A stretch of 64,000 nucleotides of DNA from Deltaproteobacteria bacterium (GCA_016214985.1 JACRMM010000028.1:1-64000); one strand, 5' to 3'; shown: positions 8,822 through 18,460, numbered from the stretch's first letter. Numbers and translations: made by a program. The notes: generated by a model not told the origin, from the letters alone.

Positions 8822-10219
8822 ATGGCCGACAAACCCTGGGGCGGGCGGTTCCGGGAAGAGACGCTGAAGATCGTGGAGGCGTTCACCGCCTCCCTCGGTT
8901 TCGACCGGAGGATGTACCGGCAGGACATCCGGGGCTCCCAGGCCCACGCGCGCATGCTGGCCAAGGTCGGGGTGCTCACCGAGGACGAGGCCCGGACGCT
9001 CGTTCAGGGGCTCGACGAGGTCCGCTCCGAGATCGAGGCCGGGACGTTCGCGTTTCGCGACGCGGACGAAGACATCCACATGGCCGTGGAGAAGCGGCTC
9101 ACCGAGCGCGTCGGCGCCGTGGGCGGCAAGCTCCACACCGGCCGCAGCCGAAACGACCAGGTGGCCCTGGACCTCCGGCTCTACCTGGCCGACGAGATCC
9201 CCGAGGTCCTGGACCTCCTCCGGGGCCTCGGCGAGGTGCTCCTCACCCGCGCCGAGGCGGAGACCGACGTGCTCCTGCCCGGGTACACACACCTGCAGCG
9301 GGCCCAGCCCGTGACCTTCGGCCACCACTGGCTCGCTTACTTCGAGATGTTCCTGCGCGACGCCGAGCGCCTGGTCGATACGCTGCGGCGCACCCGGCGC
9401 TCGCCGCTGGGCGCTGGGGCGCTGGCGGGCTCGCCGTACCCCTTGGACCGTGAGGCGGTCGCCCGGGACCTGGGCTTCGAGGGGGTGTGCCGAAACTCCC
9501 TCGACGCGGTCTCGGATCGGGACTTCGCCCTGGAGTTTCTCTTCGACGCCTCGGTCGTCATGACCCACCTGTCGCGCCTCTCCGAGGAGTTGGTCATCTG
9601 GTCCTCCCAGGAGTTTCGCTTCATCGAGCTCTCCGACGGCTTCTGCACCGGCTCGTCCATCATGCCGCAGAAGAAGAACCCCGACGTGCCCGAGCTCCTG
9701 CGGGGCAAGGTGGGTCGGGTGAACGGAAACCTGCTCGGTCTGCTCACGACCCTGAAGAGCCTTCCCCTGGCCTACAACAAGGACATGCAGGAGGACAAGG
9801 AGCCGGTCTTCGACTCCCTGGACACGGTGAAGCGGAGCCTCGCCATCACGGTGGAGATGGTGCGCACCCTGCGCCTGCGCCCCGACCGGGCCCGTGAGGC
9901 GCTGACCGCCGGGTACCTCACGGCCACTGACCTCGCCGACTACCTCGCGCGCAAGGGGCTGCCGTTCCGAGAGGCCCACGAGGCGGCCGGCCGGGCCGTG
10001 GCCCTGGCCGAAGAACGCGGCTCGGGGCTCGAAGAGCTTCCCCTCGACGCGCTGCGGGCGCTCTCGCCGCTGGTGGACGCCGACGTGTACGCGGTGCTGT
10101 CGGTCGAGGCGAGCCTCGCGAGCCGCCGGGTCCTCGGCGGGCCGGCCCCGGAGAACGTCCGCCGCGAAGCGGCGCTGGGCCGGGACCGGCTCGACGCGCT
10201 GTGGCCGCGACGAGGCTGA
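8822..10219 (+). CDS. argH: Argininosuccinate lyase
   Basis: A 465-residue enzyme that splits argininosuccinate into arginine and fumarate, the last step of arginine synthesis. The fumarase/aspartase superfamily signature GSSIMPQKKNPD is present at about residues 278-289 and carries the catalytic Ser. HTGRSRNDQVALDLRL (near residue 105) and TVSF-like TVKRSL segments are also in place, with the conserved YTHLQRAQPVTFGHH region around residue 160. The start ATG lies after GGAGGGGACG. It sits directly downstream of argG and upstream of a lipoprotein gene; argG-argH-lipoprotein order is familiar from related anaerobes. Confidence 0.98.
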   Translation: MADKPWGGRFREETLKIVEAFTASLGFDRRMYRQDIRGSQAHARMLAKVGVLTEDEARTLVQGLDEVRSEIEAGTFAFRDADEDIHMAVEKRLTERVGAVGGKLHTGRSRNDQVALDLRLYLADEIPEVLDLLRGLGEVLLTRAEAETDVLLPGYTHLQRAQPVTFGHHWLAYFEMFLRDAERLVDTLRRTRRSPLGAGALAGSPYPLDREAVARDLGFEGVCRNSLDAVSDRDFALEFLFDASVVMTHLSRLSEELVIWSSQEFRFIELSDGFCTGSSIMPQKKNPDVPELLRGKVGRVNGNLLGLLTTLKSLPLAYNKDMQEDKEPVFDSLDTVKRSLAITVEMVRTLRLRPDRAREALTAGYLTATDLADYLARKGLPFREAHEAAGRAVALAEERGSGLEELPLDALRALSPLVDADVYAVLSVEASLASRRVLGGPAPENVRREAALGRDRLDALWPRRG

Positions 10220-10226
10220 GGAGCCC

Positions 10227-11306
10227 GTGCTGCGCGCCGCGCGCCGTGGTTCCCCAGCGGGCCCGAGGCTGTGGCAACTGGCAGCCTGCGCCTTCCTGGG
10301 AGCGGCACTCTTCGCGGCCTGCGGCCGCCGGGGCGACCCGATCGCTCCGGGCCTCCGGCTGCCGGGCGCGCCCGCGGCGGTCTCCCTCGCCGGACCCGCG
10401 GGGGAGCTCACGTTGTCCTGGTCGGCTCCGCGCGACGACCTCGCGGGACGCCCGGTGATCGGCCTCTCGGGCTTCTCCGTGCTCCGGGGCGCCTGGCCAC
10501 CGGACCAGAAGCCGTGCGACACCTGCCCCGAAGACCTGGAGCCGGCCGCGACGCTCGATCGGGAGGAGCGGCAGGCCCGAGGCCTGCCCCAGACCTCGTG
10601 GGTCGACGCCGGCGCCCGGCCGGGGTGGACGTACCGGTACCGGGTCCGGGCGCTCGATGCCCGGGGCCGGCCCGGCCCGGCCTCGGCCGCGGCGACGGTG
10701 ACCTGGATGCCGCCGCCGACGCCTCGGGCCGAGGTCATCGCCGGGGACGGCCAGGCCAAGGTCCGCTGGGAGGCGGGCCCGACGGTGCCCGGACTGACCC
10801 CTCTGGGCACGCGGATCTATGGCTCCCAGGGGCAGCGAGTCGCAGAGGCGGCCCCGGGGGCACTCGAGACCGTGGTCGCCGGGCTGGAGAACGGGGCACC
10901 GGCGATGCTGTCGGTGCGCGCCGCAGTCAGGACGTCCGGGGGCTGGGAGGTGGAGAGCATCCCGGCGCTGCTCTCGGTGACGCCCAGCGACACGACCCCG
11001 CCGCTGCCCCCGTCGGACCTCGTGACCTTCGCCGAGGGGGCCGAGGTCTCGCTCCACTGGCTCCCGGCCGGGCCCGAACCCTACGCCGAGGTTTGGGTGC
11101 TGCGCGCCCGCGAGGGCGGGCCCTTCGGCGAGATCGCCCGCCTGCCCGGCACGGTCGTCTCCTACGTCGACACCGGCGTGGAGCCCGGCCAGACGTACCT
11201 CTACGCCGTGACGGCCCGGGACGCGGTGGGCAATGAGAGCCTTCCGACCCGGGAGAGCCGGGTACGCGTGCCCGGTCCGGCGGTACCCAGCCCGAGGTCT
11301 CCGTGA
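10227..11306 (+). CDS. Fibronectin type III lipoprotein with LptM-like N-terminus
   Basis: 359 residues with a GTG start. A signal peptide ends in a lipobox (ALFAACGRRGD, Cys near residue 32), and CGRRGDPIAPG resembles the short LptM/YifL lipoproteins (CGxKGxxxxP) that often follow argH or precede lysA. Unlike those mini-proteins, this one continues with two or more Ig-like/fibronectin-III modules: LSWSAPRDDLAG..., TYRYRVRALDARGRPG near residue 135, and a second at about 255-345 ending GQTYLYAVTARDAVGNES. It is presumably an outer- or inner-membrane anchored binding protein. It begins seven bases after argH and overlaps the following gene by four bases (GTGA), so it is cotranscribed. Function of the modules is unknown. 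Confidence 0.8.
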   Translation: MLRAARRGSPAGPRLWQLAACAFLGAALFAACGRRGDPIAPGLRLPGAPAAVSLAGPAGELTLSWSAPRDDLAGRPVIGLSGFSVLRGAWPPDQKPCDTCPEDLEPAATLDREERQARGLPQTSWVDAGARPGWTYRYRVRALDARGRPGPASAAATVTWMPPPTPRAEVIAGDGQAKVRWEAGPTVPGLTPLGTRIYGSQGQRVAEAAPGALETVVAGLENGAPAMLSVRAAVRTSGGWEVESIPALLSVTPSDTTPPLPPSDLVTFAEGAEVSLHWLPAGPEPYAEVWVLRAREGGPFGEIARLPGTVVSYVDTGVEPGQTYLYAVTARDAVGNESLPTRESRVRVPGPAVPSPRSP

Positions 11307-11983
11307 GCATCCAGAAGGTCTTCGACGCGGCGGCCGAGCAGTACGACGGCCTGCGCCGGCTTCTCATCCCGTGCTTCGACGAGTTCTACCGGTCGGTGAT
11401 CGAGCTGGTGCCCCCCGAACCCGATGCACCCCTGCGCATCCTCGATCTCGGCGCCGGTACGGGGCTCCTCTCGGCGTTCCTCGCCGAGGCCTTCCCCCGG
11501 GCCCGCCTCACCCTGGCCGACATCTCCGAGAACATGCTCACCAAGGCGCGGGAGCGGTTCGCCGTCTCTCCCCGAGTGGAGTTCCTCTCGCTCGACTACG
11601 CGCACGAGGACCTTCCCGGCGGCTTCGACCTCATCGCGTCGGCGCTCTCCATCCATCACCTGACGGACGAGGCCAAGCGCATCCTCTTCGTGAAGGCCTG
11701 CCGGGCGCTGACGCCGGGAGGAACCTTCGTCAACGCCGATCAGGTCAAGGGCCCGAGCGAGGCGATCGAGCGCCGGTACCGAGAGCACTGGCTGCGCAAC
11801 GTTCGGGAGAGCGGCATCGGCCAGGAGGAGTTCGAAGCCGCCCTGGAGCGCACGACCTACGACCGGATGGCCGACCTGGAGAGCCAGCTCCGATGGCTCA
11901 GAGAGGCAGGATTCCGTGACGTCGACTGCACCTACAAGAACTTCAGCTTCGCCGTCTACTCGGGCCGCCGGCCCGACCGCTGA
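11303..11983 (+). CDS. SAM-dependent class I methyltransferase
   Basis: 226 residues. The SAM-binding fold is clear: ILDLGAGTGLLSAFLA (motif I, residues 47-62), LTLADISENML (motif II with the acidic residue binding the ribose), FDLIASALSIHHLTDE (motif IV) and LTPGGTFVNAD (motif VI). It resembles ubiquinone/menaquinone-type and small-molecule methyltransferases of the UbiE/Methyltransf_11-25 group; the substrate cannot be told. The GTG start overlaps the lipoprotein stop by four bases, implying translational coupling. Its stop codon lies in the loop of a strong hairpin (11970-11995). Confidence 0.85.
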   Translation: MSIQKVFDAAAEQYDGLRRLLIPCFDEFYRSVIELVPPEPDAPLRILDLGAGTGLLSAFLAEAFPRARLTLADISENMLTKARERFAVSPRVEFLSLDYAHEDLPGGFDLIASALSIHHLTDEAKRILFVKACRALTPGGTFVNADQVKGPSEAIERRYREHWLRNVRESGIGQEEFEAALERTTYDRMADLESQLRWLREAGFRDVDCTYKNFSFAVYSGRRPDR

Positions 11984-12926
11984 GGCGGTCGGGCCTCTGC
12001 GGATCACGGTACTCGGCGCCGGAGCCATGGGGTGTCTGATCGGGGGCTTCCTGGCGAGGGCCGGCGCCGACGTGGTCCTGGTCGATCCCTGGCTCGAGCA
12101 CGTCGAAGCGCTGGGCCGCGAGGGCCTTCGGCTCTGGGAGGGCGAAGAGCCCCTCCGGATCCCGGTGCGGGCGGCCGTGGCCGGGACGCCGGTGCGGCCG
12201 GCCGACCTCGTGCTCCTCCTGGTGAAGGCGCCCCGGACCGGTTCGGCCCTGCCGGAGCTGCCGCCGCTCCTGGCCGAGGGCGGCGCGGTGCTGACCCTTC
12301 AGAACGGCCTCGGGGCCGCGGACCTCCTGGCCGAGGCGCTGGGGGAAGAGCGCGTCCTCGTGGGCGTGACGGCCCAGGGCGCGACGCTGCTCGGGCCCGG
12401 GGAGATCCGCCACGGCGGAGCCGGAGAGACGCTGGTCGGCGGCTACCGGGGGGGTCATCCGGCCCTCGCTTCCGCGGTCCGGGCGCTGGACGGAGCGGGC
12501 CTTCCGACTCGGGCCGTCGAGGACATCTGGCCGAAGGTCTGGGGAAAGCTCGTCGTCAACTGTGGAATCAACGCGCTCACGGCGCTCGCGGGCCTCAAGA
12601 ACGGCGATATCTCCCGGATCCCGGCGGCGGCCGACGTCCTGCGCGACGCGGTGAGGGAGGCAACCGCCGTGGCCCGCGCCGCCGGGGTCGAGCTGGGGGA
12701 CGCGGACGCCCTGGCCGAGCGGGTCCTCGCGGTGGCCGAGGCAACCGCGGCGAATCGCTCCAGCATGGGGCAGGACGTGGACCGCCGGAGCCCCACTGAG
12801 ATCGACTTCATCAACGGAGCGGTCGTGCGCGAGGGCCTCCGCCTCGGGGTCGAGACGCCCGTGAACCGGACGCTCACCCGCCTCGTCCAGGCCCTGGAGA
12901 CCGCCTATCGCGGAGCGCCGGCGTGA
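11916..12926 (+). CDS. Ketopantoate reductase family (PanE/ApbA) oxidoreductase
   Basis: The conserved protein begins ITVLGAGAMGCLIGGFLARAG, the Rossmann GxGxxG NADPH loop. It continues through LLLVKAPRT, the TLQNGLG signature and the C-terminal KVWGKLVVNCGINALTAL block (catalytic Lys) with NRSSMGQDVDRRSPTEIDFING. The family reduces 2-dehydropantoate to pantoate for coenzyme A synthesis, though many paralogues act on other 2-oxo acids. The listed start is a GTG at 11916, which gives a 27-residue unconserved leader overlapping the methyltransferase. The conserved part begins at 11997, where only a CTG is available, so the true start is unsettled. No panB or panC lies nearby; the neighbour is a LarA-like protein, hinting at hydroxy-acid chemistry. 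Confidence 0.8.
   Translation: MTSTAPTRTSASPSTRAAGPTAEAVGPLRITVLGAGAMGCLIGGFLARAGADVVLVDPWLEHVEALGREGLRLWEGEEPLRIPVRAAVAGTPVRPADLVLLLVKAPRTGSALPELPPLLAEGGAVLTLQNGLGAADLLAEALGEERVLVGVTAQGATLLGPGEIRHGGAGETLVGGYRGGHPALASAVRALDGAGLPTRAVEDIWPKVWGKLVVNCGINALTALAGLKNGDISRIPAAADVLRDAVREATAVARAAGVELGDADALAERVLAVAEATAANRSSMGQDVDRRSPTEIDFINGAVVREGLRLGVETPVNRTLTRLVQALETAYRGAPA
11970..11995. repeat. Perfect hairpin enclosing the methyltransferase stop codon
   Basis: GCCCGACCGC at 11971-11980 pairs base for base with GCGGTCGGGC at 11985-11994, with one further G-C pair outside, around a TGAG loop that contains the stop codon TGA. No T-run follows. It could stall ribosomes or pause RNA polymerase, or control the start of the next gene, whose conserved protein begins right after it (11997). 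Confidence 0.7.
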
Positions 12927-12954
12927 AGCTGCCCCGGCCACGAGGAGAGACGCC

Positions 12955-14244
12955 ATGCAGGTAACCCTCAAGTACGGACACACCGGCCTCGTCGTCGAGT
13001 TCCCCGAGACGCCGGGATTTCTCGGCGTGCTCGCTCCGTCGGAGCCTCCGCCCTTGGCCGATCCGCCCGCGGACGTGGCCCGCAGCCTCGCGGACCCCAT
13101 CCGGTCGGCGTCCCTGGCCGACATCGCCCGCGGCCGAAGGAGTGCGTGCGTGGTCGTGAGCGACGTGACCCGTCCGGTCCCCAACCCCCTGCTCCTGGCC
13201 CCGATCCTCCGGACGCTCGGCGAGGCGGGCGTCCCCCGGGACGAGACCCTGATCCTCGTGGCCACCGGGATCCACCGGCCCTCGACCCCGGAGGAGGTGG
13301 TCCGGCTGGTGGGGCCGGACGTCGCCCGTGAGTACCGGGTGTTGGATCACCTCTCCAAGAACCGCGGCGACATGGTCGAGGTCGGGAAGATCGGCGGCCA
13401 GGTGCCGGCCCTCGTGAACCGGAACTACCTGGAGGCCGACCTGAAGATCCTCACCGGGTTTATTGAACCCCACCTCTGGGCCGGGTACTCGGGCGGGCGA
13501 AAGTCGATCCTGCCCGGCATTTCGTCCATCGACACCCTCCAGCACATGCACGGCCCCGAGATGGTCGCCCACCCCCGGTGCAAGTATGGGGTCCTGGAGG
13601 GCAATCCCTTCCACGAGGCCGGCCTCGCGATCATGGCCCTGACCGGCGCCGACTTTCTCGTGAACGTCACCCTCGACACGAAGAAGCGGGTCACCGGTGT
13701 CTTCTCCGGCCACCCTGTGGAGGCTCACCTCGAGGGGTGCGGTTTCCTCTCGGGCCACTGCGTGCGGGAACTGGACCGGCCGCTCGACTTCCTGGTGACC
13801 ACGAACGCCGGGGCGCCGCTCGACTGCAACCTGTACCAGACGGTCAAGGGGATCAGCGGTGCCGCGCCGGCGGTAAAACTGGGGGGCGACATCCTGATCG
13901 CGAGCGCCTGCTTCGAGGGCGTGGGAAGTCCCGAGTTCCAGGCCGTCCTGGACCGGGTGGACTCGCCGCGAGCCTTCCTGAACCGGATCCTGCAGAAGGA
14001 GTTCTTCATTCCGGACCAGTGGTGTGCCCAGGAGATCTACCAGAACCTCCTGGAACGGACGGTCTGGATCTACTCGGACGGGTTCAGCGCCGAAGAACTC
14101 CGGCGCTACCACTTCCACCCCGTTTCGGACGTAGAGTCCGGGCTCCGGGCGCTGCTCGCCAAGCACGGGCCCGAGGCGCGGTGGGCGGTCGTGCCCGACG
14201 GTCCCATGCTCATCCTCCGGGCGAAGGTTCGGCCAACCGCGTGA
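12955..14244 (+). CDS. LarA-family nickel-pincer racemase/epimerase
   Basis: 429 residues with a good ribosome site (GAGGAGAG) before the ATG. The family interconverts stereoisomers of 2-hydroxy acids with a nickel-pincer nucleotide. Active-site spacing matches LarA: VATGIHRP (proton-relay His), then EPHLWAGYSGGRKSIL with His ten residues before the pincer-binding Lys, and MHGPEMV with the nickel-ligand His sixteen residues after that Lys. larB, larC and larE, which make the cofactor, are not in the window, so they would have to be encoded elsewhere. It follows the PanE-like reductase by 28 bases, suggesting a pair acting on one hydroxy acid. Substrate is open: lactate, malate or others. Confidence 0.85.
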   Translation: MQVTLKYGHTGLVVEFPETPGFLGVLAPSEPPPLADPPADVARSLADPIRSASLADIARGRRSACVVVSDVTRPVPNPLLLAPILRTLGEAGVPRDETLILVATGIHRPSTPEEVVRLVGPDVAREYRVLDHLSKNRGDMVEVGKIGGQVPALVNRNYLEADLKILTGFIEPHLWAGYSGGRKSILPGISSIDTLQHMHGPEMVAHPRCKYGVLEGNPFHEAGLAIMALTGADFLVNVTLDTKKRVTGVFSGHPVEAHLEGCGFLSGHCVRELDRPLDFLVTTNAGAPLDCNLYQTVKGISGAAPAVKLGGDILIASACFEGVGSPEFQAVLDRVDSPRAFLNRILQKEFFIPDQWCAQEIYQNLLERTVWIYSDGFSAEELRRYHFHPVSDVESGLRALLAKHGPEARWAVVPDGPMLILRAKVRPTA

Positions 14245-14412
14245 GGACCCGCGGCCAACAGGCGGCCCCTTCACGCCGGCGGTCGGTTCCGGGCAAGATG
14301 GGAGCGGCGGGCGCTTGGGTACCGGCCGGGAATTCGGCTGCGCGGGCACGAGGGACGCGACGCGTCAGCAGGGCAGGCAACAAACCACTCCACGACATCG
14401 AGGGGAGGGACC

Positions 14413-16911
14413 TCACTCGCCCGACGCGCCGTTTCGGCGCAGCAACGCCGGCTCGGCGTCGGTGACGAGGGCGATCTCTCGGAGGCATTCGCGGAAGTGC
14501 ACGCGGGTCATCTCTTCCTGCGTCCTGCTGAGCGCTGCCATGAGTCTCTCCCTCAACGATCCCAGGGCACCCCTTCCGACGGCCCGCACATCGGTGTCTG
14601 CCGCGGCCTCCGCGATCTGGTTCCTCAGGCGCGCGAGATACTGCCGCTGAAGCACCCTGCGCTCGGCGTCCACCACCGGCGCCTCGGCCGCGACCTCCTC
14701 GAAGATGCCCGCTTGGAGGTCGGCCAAGAACTCCGTCAGCCGGTACGCCCCCCTCGGGTCCAGGATCTCGGCGTCCCGGAGCAGCTTGTAGGTCCGGGCA
14801 CGGAGGAGCCGTTCGAGCAGCTGACTCTGCTGCTCCATCCAGATGTCCGATACGCCCAGGAAACAGAACCGGTTCAGCAGCTCCGGCCGGGCGACGGCAC
14901 TCGGCACCTTCAGGCCCTGCTCCAGCAGAAACCGCACCGCCTCCCTCTGTTTCTCCCTCGTGACCCGCGTAAACTGGTCCCCCCCGCGGCCACCCAACGT
15001 CCGGGTCTCCACGACGCCGCCCACCAGACTCGCAACGCTGACGAGCCATGCGTTCCTCACGTCGAGAAGACCCCGGTAGGTCTCCGCGAGAAGGGTGAAG
15101 TCCTCTCCGAGCTGTGTCGTAGCCGGCAGGAGGAGGTCGAAGGCACGGTTGAGGTTGCGAAGGCCCAGGTCAGTGCTTCGAATCGGGTCGGAGCCGATGG
15201 CCTGGACCATGACCGTCGGGTCCACCTGCGCCGGGCCGTCCTCCCCCCCGAATTGGAGCCACGGGTTCTCGATCTGGCGTGCCGCCAGGGCGTCGAGGAT
15301 CGGCCGCTCTTCCTCCGGGCCGGACGCCTCCGGAATCGGCCTGTATCCCCACTCCACGGCGAAGTCGTCGTAGGGCCCCACCTTGGGGATCAGCTGCCCG
15401 ACCTCGTCTCCGGGCTGCGCGACATAGTTGAAGCGGCCGTAGGAGGTGATGGACGCAACCGTGCCGTAGCGGGCGGTGAAGTCCGGACTCCGAAGCTGCT
15501 CCACCGTGAACGCCGAGCTCGCCTTGTGATTGTGGCGCAGGCCGATCGTGTGCCCTACCTCGTGGGCCACGATGTAGCGGAGGAGCTCTCCCGTGAGCTC
15601 GTCCGGGAACGGAAGCCGCTCGGCCCGGGGGTCCAGCGCCGAGCACATCGCGAAGTACCACTGTTGGGCGAGCTTGAGGATGTCCTGGTAGATGAAGATG
15701 GTGGCGGAGAGGATTTGGCCGCTGCGGGGGTCCTGCACCGACGGACCAAGAGCATTCGCGAGCGGCGCCGCGGCCCAGCGGATGACCGAGTAGCGCGTGT
15801 CCTCCGGGTCCCAGCCGGGATCCTCCTCCTCGGTCGGCGCATCCCGGACAAGGATGGCGTCCCGGAAGCCTGAGGCCTCGAAGGCTGGCTTCCAGTCTTC
15901 CACCGCCCGCCGGATGTAGGGACGCCACTTCCGGGGCACCTGCCGGCCGATGTAGAAGACGATGGGCGCAATGGGCTCGGACACGGCCGCCTCGGGATCC
16001 CTCTTCTCGAGTCGGAAGCGGTTGATGTACTGGCGGAGAAGCACCCGGTTCTCTCCTCGGGAGTAATCCTCGTACGACTGGACAAAGTACCCTACCCTTG
16101 GATCTGCCACGCGCGGACGCATGGGGATCTCGGGCAGCAGAGTCATGCTGTAGTGCACCAGAAGGGAACCGCTCCAGATGTTGCCCGGCCGGGAGGCGGG
16201 GGGAAAGTAGGCTCCCGGCTCCGGGATGCCCGGCGGGGCGATGCGAAACGTGATCACAGAGCGCGTCTCGATGTTTCCTTGGAAGACCTTGATGCCCTCC
16301 ACGTAGGAACGGGCGGCGTCCACGTCGGGCCTCCCGTCGGGCCGACGGACGGAGATGCCCGATTGGGTGAAGACCCGCTCGGCGGAGAACTCGTCCACGT
16401 TCGAGGTGAGGAGCCGGGTGACGTCGATCACCGGCGCGCCTCCCTCTCCCTCGGCCTCCACGTCGAAGGCCATCACGACCGCGGGAAGAGACGCCTCCTG
16501 CACGGCCCGCTGGATGGGAAGGGGGTCGCCCGGGTCCGCCGCGCCGGACCTCTTCCCGAAGGACAGGAGGCGCAGCAAGACTTTCCCTCCCTGCCGCTCC
16601 CAGCGTACGCACCGGCTCCCGATGGCGAGCCCCCCGTGCCCCACGCCCGCCGGCACCTTGGAGACCTCGGTGTACCAGAGCATGTCTCGACCGAACCGCT
16701 CCGGGGGGATCTCGTAGAGAACCCGCTCGCCCACCCGGAAGACCGTGAAGAGGCCTCGGCTCGATGCTGTGTCTTTCGGCACGACCTCATCGTAGCTCCG
16801 CAGCCTGGGCGGCGGGCAGGGCAGGGCTCCGAACGGGTCCTGGGACCAGGAGGACCCGGGCAAGACCAGAAGGAGGAGGAGGGCATAGGGAACGGAATTG
16901 CGACGGCGCAT
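14413..16911 (-). CDS. Large secreted met-zincin (DUF5117/DUF4953-type) zinc metalloprotease
   Basis: 832 residues from the ATG at 16911, beginning MRRRNSVPYALLLLLVLPGS, a clean signal peptide ending at about residue 24. The zinc site HEVGHTIGLRHNHKAS, an HExxHxxGxxHN motif, lies in the central part of the protein. It is framed by a RYIVAHEVGH lead-in and a downstream TSYGRFNYVAQPGDE stretch containing the Tyr/Met-turn region. This arrangement is typical of the large DUF5117-DUF4953 metalloproteases of Gram-negative bacteria, which are exported; their substrates are not established. The gene is convergent with the LarA-like gene and stands alone. A start further upstream is open but gives an Arg-rich leader, so the internal ATG is preferred. 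Confidence 0.88.
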   Translation of the reverse strand: MRRRNSVPYALLLLLVLPGSSWSQDPFGALPCPPPRLRSYDEVVPKDTASSRGLFTVFRVGERVLYEIPPERFGRDMLWYTEVSKVPAGVGHGGLAIGSRCVRWERQGGKVLLRLLSFGKRSGAADPGDPLPIQRAVQEASLPAVVMAFDVEAEGEGGAPVIDVTRLLTSNVDEFSAERVFTQSGISVRRPDGRPDVDAARSYVEGIKVFQGNIETRSVITFRIAPPGIPEPGAYFPPASRPGNIWSGSLLVHYSMTLLPEIPMRPRVADPRVGYFVQSYEDYSRGENRVLLRQYINRFRLEKRDPEAAVSEPIAPIVFYIGRQVPRKWRPYIRRAVEDWKPAFEASGFRDAILVRDAPTEEEDPGWDPEDTRYSVIRWAAAPLANALGPSVQDPRSGQILSATIFIYQDILKLAQQWYFAMCSALDPRAERLPFPDELTGELLRYIVAHEVGHTIGLRHNHKASSAFTVEQLRSPDFTARYGTVASITSYGRFNYVAQPGDEVGQLIPKVGPYDDFAVEWGYRPIPEASGPEEERPILDALAARQIENPWLQFGGEDGPAQVDPTVMVQAIGSDPIRSTDLGLRNLNRAFDLLLPATTQLGEDFTLLAETYRGLLDVRNAWLVSVASLVGGVVETRTLGGRGGDQFTRVTREKQREAVRFLLEQGLKVPSAVARPELLNRFCFLGVSDIWMEQQSQLLERLLRARTYKLLRDAEILDPRGAYRLTEFLADLQAGIFEEVAAEAPVVDAERRVLQRQYLARLRNQIAEAAADTDVRAVGRGALGSLRERLMAALSRTQEEMTRVHFRECLREIALVTDAEPALLRRNGASGE

Positions 16912-17470
16912 CGAGGACGTCTCCCTACCCCCTCGACCGCGAACGGCCGCCCGGGGGAAGCAACGGCGAGGGTCAAAGGACGGTGTCACGGACGGCTCGC
17001 CCGCGTCGGTCTGCCGGGGTCTCGAGTCACCGCCGGGCTACCATTCGTGACGCTCCGTCCCCCCATTGTAATTCCAAGGCGTTACGCCACTGCCGGCATC
17101 TGCGACCCGAGGGCGTACGGCGACCTCAACGGAAACCCGCAGCGACCAAGCGCAGCGGAGATATCTCGGCAAGAGGGCCTACCCGCCTCTCCGCGGCCGG
17201 GCACGAGCAGGACCTCGTGGCGTCCTCGGTGTTCCGAGACGACGACCTGCCTACGGTATCGGCAGCCCCGGGGGAATTCCTTGAACGCGCACCCTGTGGC
17301 GCGCGCGGACCGCATCTCCGGCCGTTCGCGGGTCGGCGAAATAGACGCCCCGACGCGTCCCTCCCGCATCCTCCCCAGCGGTGGCCCATGGATGGGAGCC
17401 CCGATTGACACCCCTTTCCAGCGTGCGGTACAGTCTCGGCCCGCCCACCCTTGGCCGAGGCCCGCCGCCC
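16912..17470. other. Divergent intergenic region (metalloprotease / amidase)
   Basis: About 560 bases separate the divergent metalloprotease and amidase genes. No gene is convincing in any frame. A slightly less GC-rich patch near 17060-17090 (CCATTGTAATTCC) could carry a promoter but shows no good -35/-10 pair. Confidence 0.4.
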
Positions 17471-18460
17471 ATGGTCCCGAAGCGGTTCCGCGTGCTCTTC
17501 CTCCTCGTCGCCCTGGCGTCCGTTCCGGCATCCGCGGCGGTGCGGGTGACGGCCGAGGGCGCGGCGCCGTTCGTACTCCTGGAAACGGCGCGGGAAGGCT
17601 CGACGGCCTGGTACGACGCGGAGGAGTGGCTCAGCCGGTTCCCCGGGGCCGTGGCCTCCTGGGACCCGGACAGGGGGCGCCTCACCTATCACCGGGGGCC
17701 GCGGACGTCGATACTGGATGCGGGGAAGGACCAGGCCGACCTCTACCGCGCGAGGGTCGTGGACGGCCGCCCGCTCGTGAGCGAGGCGTTCCTCTTGGAG
17801 CGCTCCTCGGACTTCCTGGGGCTCAAGGTTGCGGTCGAGCCTCTTCACGGAACCGGCGCGTTGCGGGTGGTCCTCGACCCCGGGCACGGAGGCGCCGACA
17901 TCGGCAGTCGCGCCGCCGCGGCGCCTCCCGAAAAAGAGGTGGTGCTTCGGCTCGCCCAGGACGTGGCCGCCAAGTTGCGCCGGAGGGGTTTCGAGGTCCA
18001 CCTCACCCGCGAAGACGACCGGGCCCTCTCGGCCACCGAACGTGCCGCCGCTGCGAACCGGTGGGAGGCGGACCTCTTCTTGAGCCTTCACGCGTCCGGG
18101 GAGGCGCGCCCCCTGGCCCGGGGGTTCGAGGTGTTCGTATCGCCGCCCGAGCCCCCCGGCACCGATCCACGGCTGTGGGCCTCGGCACAGGTCGGCCGCG
18201 AGGCCGACAGCCGGCGCTGGGCCGAGGGCGTGCGCGCGGCGGTCGGTCAGGCCGTCCCCTCCTTCGACCGGGGCGTTCGGCACGTGCCGACCCCGCTGCT
18301 CGAAGCCGTGGCCGCGCCCGCGTGCCTGCTCGAGGCAGGGAACCTCTCCTCGCCGGAAGACGCGGAGGCGCTGCTCAAGCCCAAGGGGCGCGCCGCCCTG
18401 GCCGAGGCCCTGGCCGACGCCGCCGAGACGTTCTTCCGCGAATCGGCCCACACTCCGTAA
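17471..18460 (+). CDS. N-acetylmuramoyl-L-alanine amidase (Amidase_3)
   Basis: 329 residues starting [20 protein letters not shown], a signal peptide for the periplasm. A beta-rich N-terminal part (residues 24-125) precedes the catalytic domain. The zinc and catalytic residues of AmiC-type amidases are present: LDPGHGG (His), [10 protein letters not shown] (Glu), LFLSLHASG (His) and CLLEAGNLS (catalytic Glu). The enzyme cuts the bond between MurNAc and the stem peptide, as in daughter-cell separation. An ATG-containing longer frame begins 30 codons upstream but encodes no plausible leader. RNase PH follows after about 100 bases. Confidence 0.93.
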   Translation: MVPKRFRVLFLLVALASVPASAAVRVTAEGAAPFVLLETAREGSTAWYDAEEWLSRFPGAVASWDPDRGRLTYHRGPRTSILDAGKDQADLYRARVVDGRPLVSEAFLLERSSDFLGLKVAVEPLHGTGALRVVLDPGHGGADIGSRAAAAPPEKEVVLRLAQDVAAKLRRRGFEVHLTREDDRALSATERAAAANRWEADLFLSLHASGEARPLARGFEVFVSPPEPPGTDPRLWASAQVGREADSRRWAEGVRAAVGQAVPSFDRGVRHVPTPLLEAVAAPACLLEAGNLSSPEDAEALLKPKGRAALAEALADAAETFFRESAHTP

